NCBI GenBank assembly: GCA_003574785.1
Contig: QORU01000002.1
Location: 186,001 to 250,000 of the forward strand
Direction of reading: 5' to 3'
DNA length: 64,000 nucleotides
Origin: Taklimakanibacter deserti
GTDB taxonomy: Bacteria > Pseudomonadota > Alphaproteobacteria > Rhizobiales > Aestuariivirgaceae
The translations under genes and the position numbers were made by a program. Each line of letters begins with the position of its first letter. Position 1 is the first letter of the stretch. The notes below the pieces were generated by a model, which was not told the DNA's origin, did not search any database, and was given only the letters and a program-made list of their open reading frames with translations. Positions 61,237 through 64,000 of this stretch are shown here, in pieces.

Positions 61237-62432
61237 GGCGCAGCATCCTTGTGGCTCACCAGCCATTGCTCGGCAAAATGCGCGAGCTGGTCGCGAACAC
61301 CCTCATGGCCGATCGTCTCGAAGGCCTCGGCGACGAAAGCCGCGATCAGCATGGACTTGGCCTCGGCTTCGGGGACGCCGCGCGAGCGCAAATAGAACAG
61401 ATGGTTGTGGTCGATATCGCCGCTCGTCGCGCCATGGCCGCAGACGACGTCATCGGCATAGATCTCGAGCTCGGGCTTGGCATCGAACTCGGCCGTCTCC
61501 GACAGAAGCAATCCGTGCGAGGACTGCTTGCCGTCGGTCTTCTGGGCGTCGCGCTGGACGACGACCTTGCCCTGGAAGATGCCGCGCGCCCTCTCGTCCA
61601 TGACGCATTTGAACACCTCGCGGCTCGTGCATTTCGGCATCTGGTGGTCGACCAGGAGGCGCGTGTCGGCATGCTGCCGGCCCGAAAGCAAATAAGAACC
61701 CGCGATCTTCGCATCCGCCTTCTCGCCGGTGAAGGCGATCGTGCCGTTCTGGCGGTTGACGCGGGCACCCGAGGTCAAGGTGAAGTCGCGCAGCACCGCA
61801 TTGGCGCCGAGCGTGATCCGCGCATGCGCCAGATGGATCGCCTCGCGCGATTCGATCTCGAGCTTTACCCGGTCGAGCTTCGCCCCCGCTCCCAAGGCGA
61901 CGTCGATCACGCTGTTGGTGAGATAATCGCCCTCGCCCAGATGGGTTTCGAACAAGGTGGCCGCGGCGCCATCGGCGACGGTGATCTTATGGCGCGTCGC
62001 AATGGTGCGGGCCTCGGCGTCGGTCGCCACATGGACGAGCTCGACCGGCGCATCGATATTGGACGTAATCTCGATATGAACGCCATCGTCCGCGAAGGCC
62101 TTGTTCATCTCGAGCACCGGCTCGTCGGCGACGGCGAGCGGTGCCAGATGAGGCGTCACGCGCACGGCGCCACCGGCCGGCAGGTTCGACGACGCCTTGT
62201 CGAAGACGCCATTGACGAAAACGATGCGGGCATGGGCGATCTTGGCCAGGGGATCGCGCCTCAGGAGGCGCTCGACATCCTTGGCCTGAGCCTCAACCTT
62301 CAGGCGCGGCGGATAGGGCCGGTCGATCAAGACCCTGAGATTGGTCCATTTCCAGTCTTCGAGACGCGGATGCGGCAAAAGCATGCCGTCATAGGCGAGC
62401 TCCGCCGGCGTCTTGTTCACGGCGATATTCAT
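61233..62432 (-). CDS. sufD: Fe-S assembly scaffold component SufD
   Basis: 399 residues. The N-terminal part has LPHPRLEDWKWTNLRVLIDR; the beta-helix core carries SFDAKPELEIYADDVVCGHG, ATSGDIDHNHLFYLRSRGVP and EAEAKSMLIAAFVAEAFE, the typical UPF0051 C-terminus with the conserved His. With SufB and SufC it forms the scaffold. It overlaps sufC and sufS by four bases each. Confidence 0.95.
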   Translation of the reverse strand: MNIAVNKTPAELAYDGMLLPHPRLEDWKWTNLRVLIDRPYPPRLKVEAQAKDVERLLRRDPLAKIAHARIVFVNGVFDKASSNLPAGGAVRVTPHLAPLAVADEPVLEMNKAFADDGVHIEITSNIDAPVELVHVATDAEARTIATRHKITVADGAAATLFETHLGEGDYLTNSVIDVALGAGAKLDRVKLEIESREAIHLAHARITLGANAVLRDFTLTSGARVNRQNGTIAFTGEKADAKIAGSYLLSGRQHADTRLLVDHQMPKCTSREVFKCVMDERARGIFQGKVVVQRDAQKTDGKQSSHGLLLSETAEFDAKPELEIYADDVVCGHGATSGDIDHNHLFYLRSRGVPEAEAKSMLIAAFVAEAFETIGHEGVRDQLAHFAEQWLVSHKDAAP

Positions 62433-63184
62433 GCGGCTTCCCTGGCGAACTCGGCATAGCCCTTGGCCTCGAGCTCGAGGGCCAGTTCCTTGCCGCCCGA
62501 TTTGACGATGCGCCCATGCGAGAGGACATGCACATAATCCGGCACGATGTAATCGAGCAGGCGCTGATAATGGGTGATGACGACCATGGCGCGGTCGGGC
62601 GAGCGCAGCGCGTTCACGCCGTCGGCGACGATGCGCAAGGCGTCGATGTCGAGGCCGGAATCGGTCTCATCGAGAATGCACAGGGAAGGCTCGAGCACCG
62701 CCATCTGCAGGATCTCGGCGCGCTTCTTCTCGCCGCCGGAGAAGCCGACATTGACGGCGCGCTTCAGCATGTCCTGCGAGATGTCGAGCTTGCTGGCACG
62801 GTCCTTCACCAGTCGCATGAATTCCGGTGTGGTCAATTCCTTCTCGCCCCGCGCTTTGCGCTGGGCGTTGAGCGCCACTTTCAGGAACTGCATCGTGGCG
62901 ACACCCGGTATCTCGATCGGATACTGGAAGGCCAGGAACAGACCCTTGGCGGCGCGCTGGTCGGGCTCCATCGCGAGCAGGTCCTCGCCCTTGAACTTGA
63001 CCTCGCCACCCGTCACCTCATAGCCCTCGCGGCCGGCGAGCACATAAGAGAGGGTCGACTTGCCCGAGCCGTTCGGGCCCATGATGGCATGGACCTCGCC
63101 CGCCTTCACATTAAGGGTGAGGCCATTCAGGATGGTGCGGTCTTCATCCGCCAGTTTGACGCTCAGTTCGTTGATCTCAAGCAT
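62429..63184 (-). CDS. sufC: Fe-S assembly ATPase SufC
   Basis: 251 residues, soluble ABC ATPase. Walker A GPNGSGKSTLSYVLAG, Q-loop FLAFQYPIEIPGV, signature FSGGEKKRAEILQMAVLEPS, Walker B CILDETDSGLDIDALRIV, and H-loop VVITHYQRLLDYIVPDYVH. It drives shape changes in SufBCD. It overlaps the small membrane protein gene upstream by 8 bases and sufD by 4. Confidence 0.96.
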   Translation of the reverse strand: MLEINELSVKLADEDRTILNGLTLNVKAGEVHAIMGPNGSGKSTLSYVLAGREGYEVTGGEVKFKGEDLLAMEPDQRAAKGLFLAFQYPIEIPGVATMQFLKVALNAQRKARGEKELTTPEFMRLVKDRASKLDISQDMLKRAVNVGFSGGEKKRAEILQMAVLEPSLCILDETDSGLDIDALRIVADGVNALRSPDRAMVVITHYQRLLDYIVPDYVHVLSHGRIVKSGGKELALELEAKGYAEFAREAA

Positions 63185-63464
63185 TCTTCTTGTCTTTCAC
63201 ATACTCATTGTAGGTCGTCGAATAATCGGTATGGGCGCGGGCCGTCATGATGAACCAGATGGCGGAGATCGCCATGCCCAAGGCGGTGATCGCCACCCAC
63301 AGGAAGGTCGTCATGGTCTGCGCCAGGACAAGGCCCATGATCGCGGACGCAACTATGCCGGCGACGAATACCCAGACGACACGCCAGCCTTCGGTGGTCA
63401 CGGGATAAGACCCCTGCCCGCCGTTGGATCGCACGAACCAGATGTCACCACGACGCTTGGTCAT
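63177..63464 (-). CDS. Small two-span membrane protein in the suf operon
   Basis: 95 residues. A polar N-terminus with GDIWFVRSNGGQGSYPVTTE is followed by two helices, WRVVWVFVAGIVASAIMGLV and FLWVAITALGMAISAIWFIM, then a polar tail with TDYSTTYNEYVKDKKNA. It is coupled to both neighbours by overlaps (4 bases upstream, 8 bases into sufC). No known family is recognised. Conserved location would imply a role near Fe-S assembly, or simple hitch-hiking. Confidence 0.82.
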   Translation of the reverse strand: MTKRRGDIWFVRSNGGQGSYPVTTEGWRVVWVFVAGIVASAIMGLVLAQTMTTFLWVAITALGMAISAIWFIMTARAHTDYSTTYNEYVKDKKNA

Positions 63465-63814
63465 TGGGCTACCCCATCAAACCGATGGATGATCTCGATT
63501 GCGCCGACAATGTTCGTATTGAATTCATCGAGCTCCGCGGCAGGAACCCAAAGCTCCTCATGCAGGGCACCACCTACCACTTTCCTGTCAAAGCGGGCGA
63601 GATAGTCGGTAGGTAGCGCAAAGCGTGTGACGTAGCCCTTCTTGTCGGCATTGTGCCGTGTGTTCCAATCGCGGGCGATCTGGACGGCATATTCCTCATT
63701 GGTCACCGGATAGAAAATCGGCTGCTCAGGTAGACGTGGCGGGAATCGCCTGAAGCCGGAGGCTGCGATCAGCTCCAGTTCCTTCGTTCCGACCGGGCGA
63801 TATAGAGTCGTCAT
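63461..63814 (-). CDS. Suf-operon protein, 'ADP-ribosylation/crystallin J1'-like
   Basis: 117 residues. The chain TTLYRPVGTKELELIAASGF followed by RRFPPRLPEQPIFYPVTNEE and YAVQIARDWNTRHNADKKGY matches a small family that I recall being annotated with an ADP-ribosylation/crystallin J1 name and often found between sufB and sufC in Rhizobiales. Biochemical activity is unknown. The ATG at 63814 has AGGA 6 bases upstream; ATG at 63820 is an alternative. It is 25 bases after sufB. Confidence 0.82.
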   Translation of the reverse strand: MTTLYRPVGTKELELIAASGFRRFPPRLPEQPIFYPVTNEEYAVQIARDWNTRHNADKKGYVTRFALPTDYLARFDRKVVGGALHEELWVPAAELDEFNTNIVGAIEIIHRFDGVAQ

Positions 63815-63839
63815 CTTCATCCTACGCAACCAACTCAAA

Positions 63840-64000
63840 TCAACCTACGCTGCCTTCCAAAGAGATGCCGATCAGCTTCTGCGTCTCGGCCATGAATTCC
63901 ATCGGCAATTGCTGCAGCACGTCGCGCACGAAGCCGTTGACGATGAGCGTCACTGCCTCCTCTTGCGAGAGCCCGCGCGACTGGCAGTAGAACATCTGGT
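63840..64000 (-). CDS. sufB: Fe-S assembly scaffold component SufB, C-terminal part
   Basis: Only the last 53 codons are in the window; the gene runs past the right edge. The peptide FYCQSRGLSQEEAVTLIVNG followed by FVRDVLQQLPMEFMAETQKL is the unmistakable SufB ending, and the stop is at 63840. It is transcribed before the other suf genes here. Confidence 0.94.
   Translation of the reverse strand, partial: QMFYCQSRGLSQEEAVTLIVNGFVRDVLQQLPMEFMAETQKLIGISLEGSVG

Overview
The window looks like chromosomal DNA of an alphaproteobacterium, most likely a soil or freshwater member of the Hyphomicrobiales (Rhizobiales). The evidence is the high GC content, the glnB-glnA pair with an upstream NAD(P)H-hydrate epimerase gene, a SUF-only Fe-S assembly operon with the small extra genes common in this order, pyrophosphate-dependent phosphofructokinase, DUF1127/BA14K/KTSC/DUF2934 small proteins, and palindromic intergenic repeats of the rhizobial type. 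No rRNA, tRNA, CRISPR array, prophage or transposase was seen. Every assignment comes from reading sequence and motifs only; no database search was run.

Layout. 1-6.3 kb: end of a nicotinamide-nucleotide repair gene, a VOC protein, PPi-phosphofructokinase, a GST/SnoaL operon divergent from its probable TetR regulator, a GNAT acetyltransferase, then glnB-glnA behind a good sigma-54 promoter and ahead of a strong terminator. 6.3-13.5 kb: an amidohydrolase with a coupled 46-residue membrane protein, a decayed enolase-superfamily gene remnant, an aminotransferase, an L,D-transpeptidase, a duplicated pair of glycine-zipper/BA14K-like envelope proteins whose promoter regions were duplicated too, and a flavoprotein. 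13.5-24.3 kb: a TonB-dependent haem-type receptor, an amidinotransferase-fold hydrolase, a LysR regulator, a group of small or stress-type genes, and parE. 24.4-25.9 kb: an ArsR regulator and Old Yellow Enzyme pair.

25.9-41.6 kb is a large catabolic locus. Fourteen minus-strand genes, mostly overlapping or a few bases apart, encode a MalEFGK-type importer, an aldehyde dehydrogenase, two cytoplasmic Asp-box (sialidase-fold) proteins, a DHDPS/NAL-family lyase, a split altronate-dehydratase-like enzyme, a second (SsuABC-type) importer and an Ldh-family dehydrogenase. A GlxA/AraC regulator is divergent from them. Together they suggest uptake and oxidation of a sugar acid or modified sugar that cannot be named from sequence.

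41.6-51.5 kb: alkaline phosphatase, then a DUF3299-like protein with an ATPase and FtsX-type permease; then the most unusual block (46.4-50.5 kb), an Amt-family channel with no adjacent glnK, four small membrane proteins of 53-126 residues, and an APC-family permease. 51.5-58.8 kb: an ATP-grasp/methyltransferase/FemAB operon, a two-repeat exported protein, an rhlE helicase preceded by an orphan terminator, and a lipid-linked sugar flippase. 58.8-64 kb: TfoX-like protein and the suf operon (sufB, two small genes, sufC, D, S, T, A), running off the right edge within sufB.
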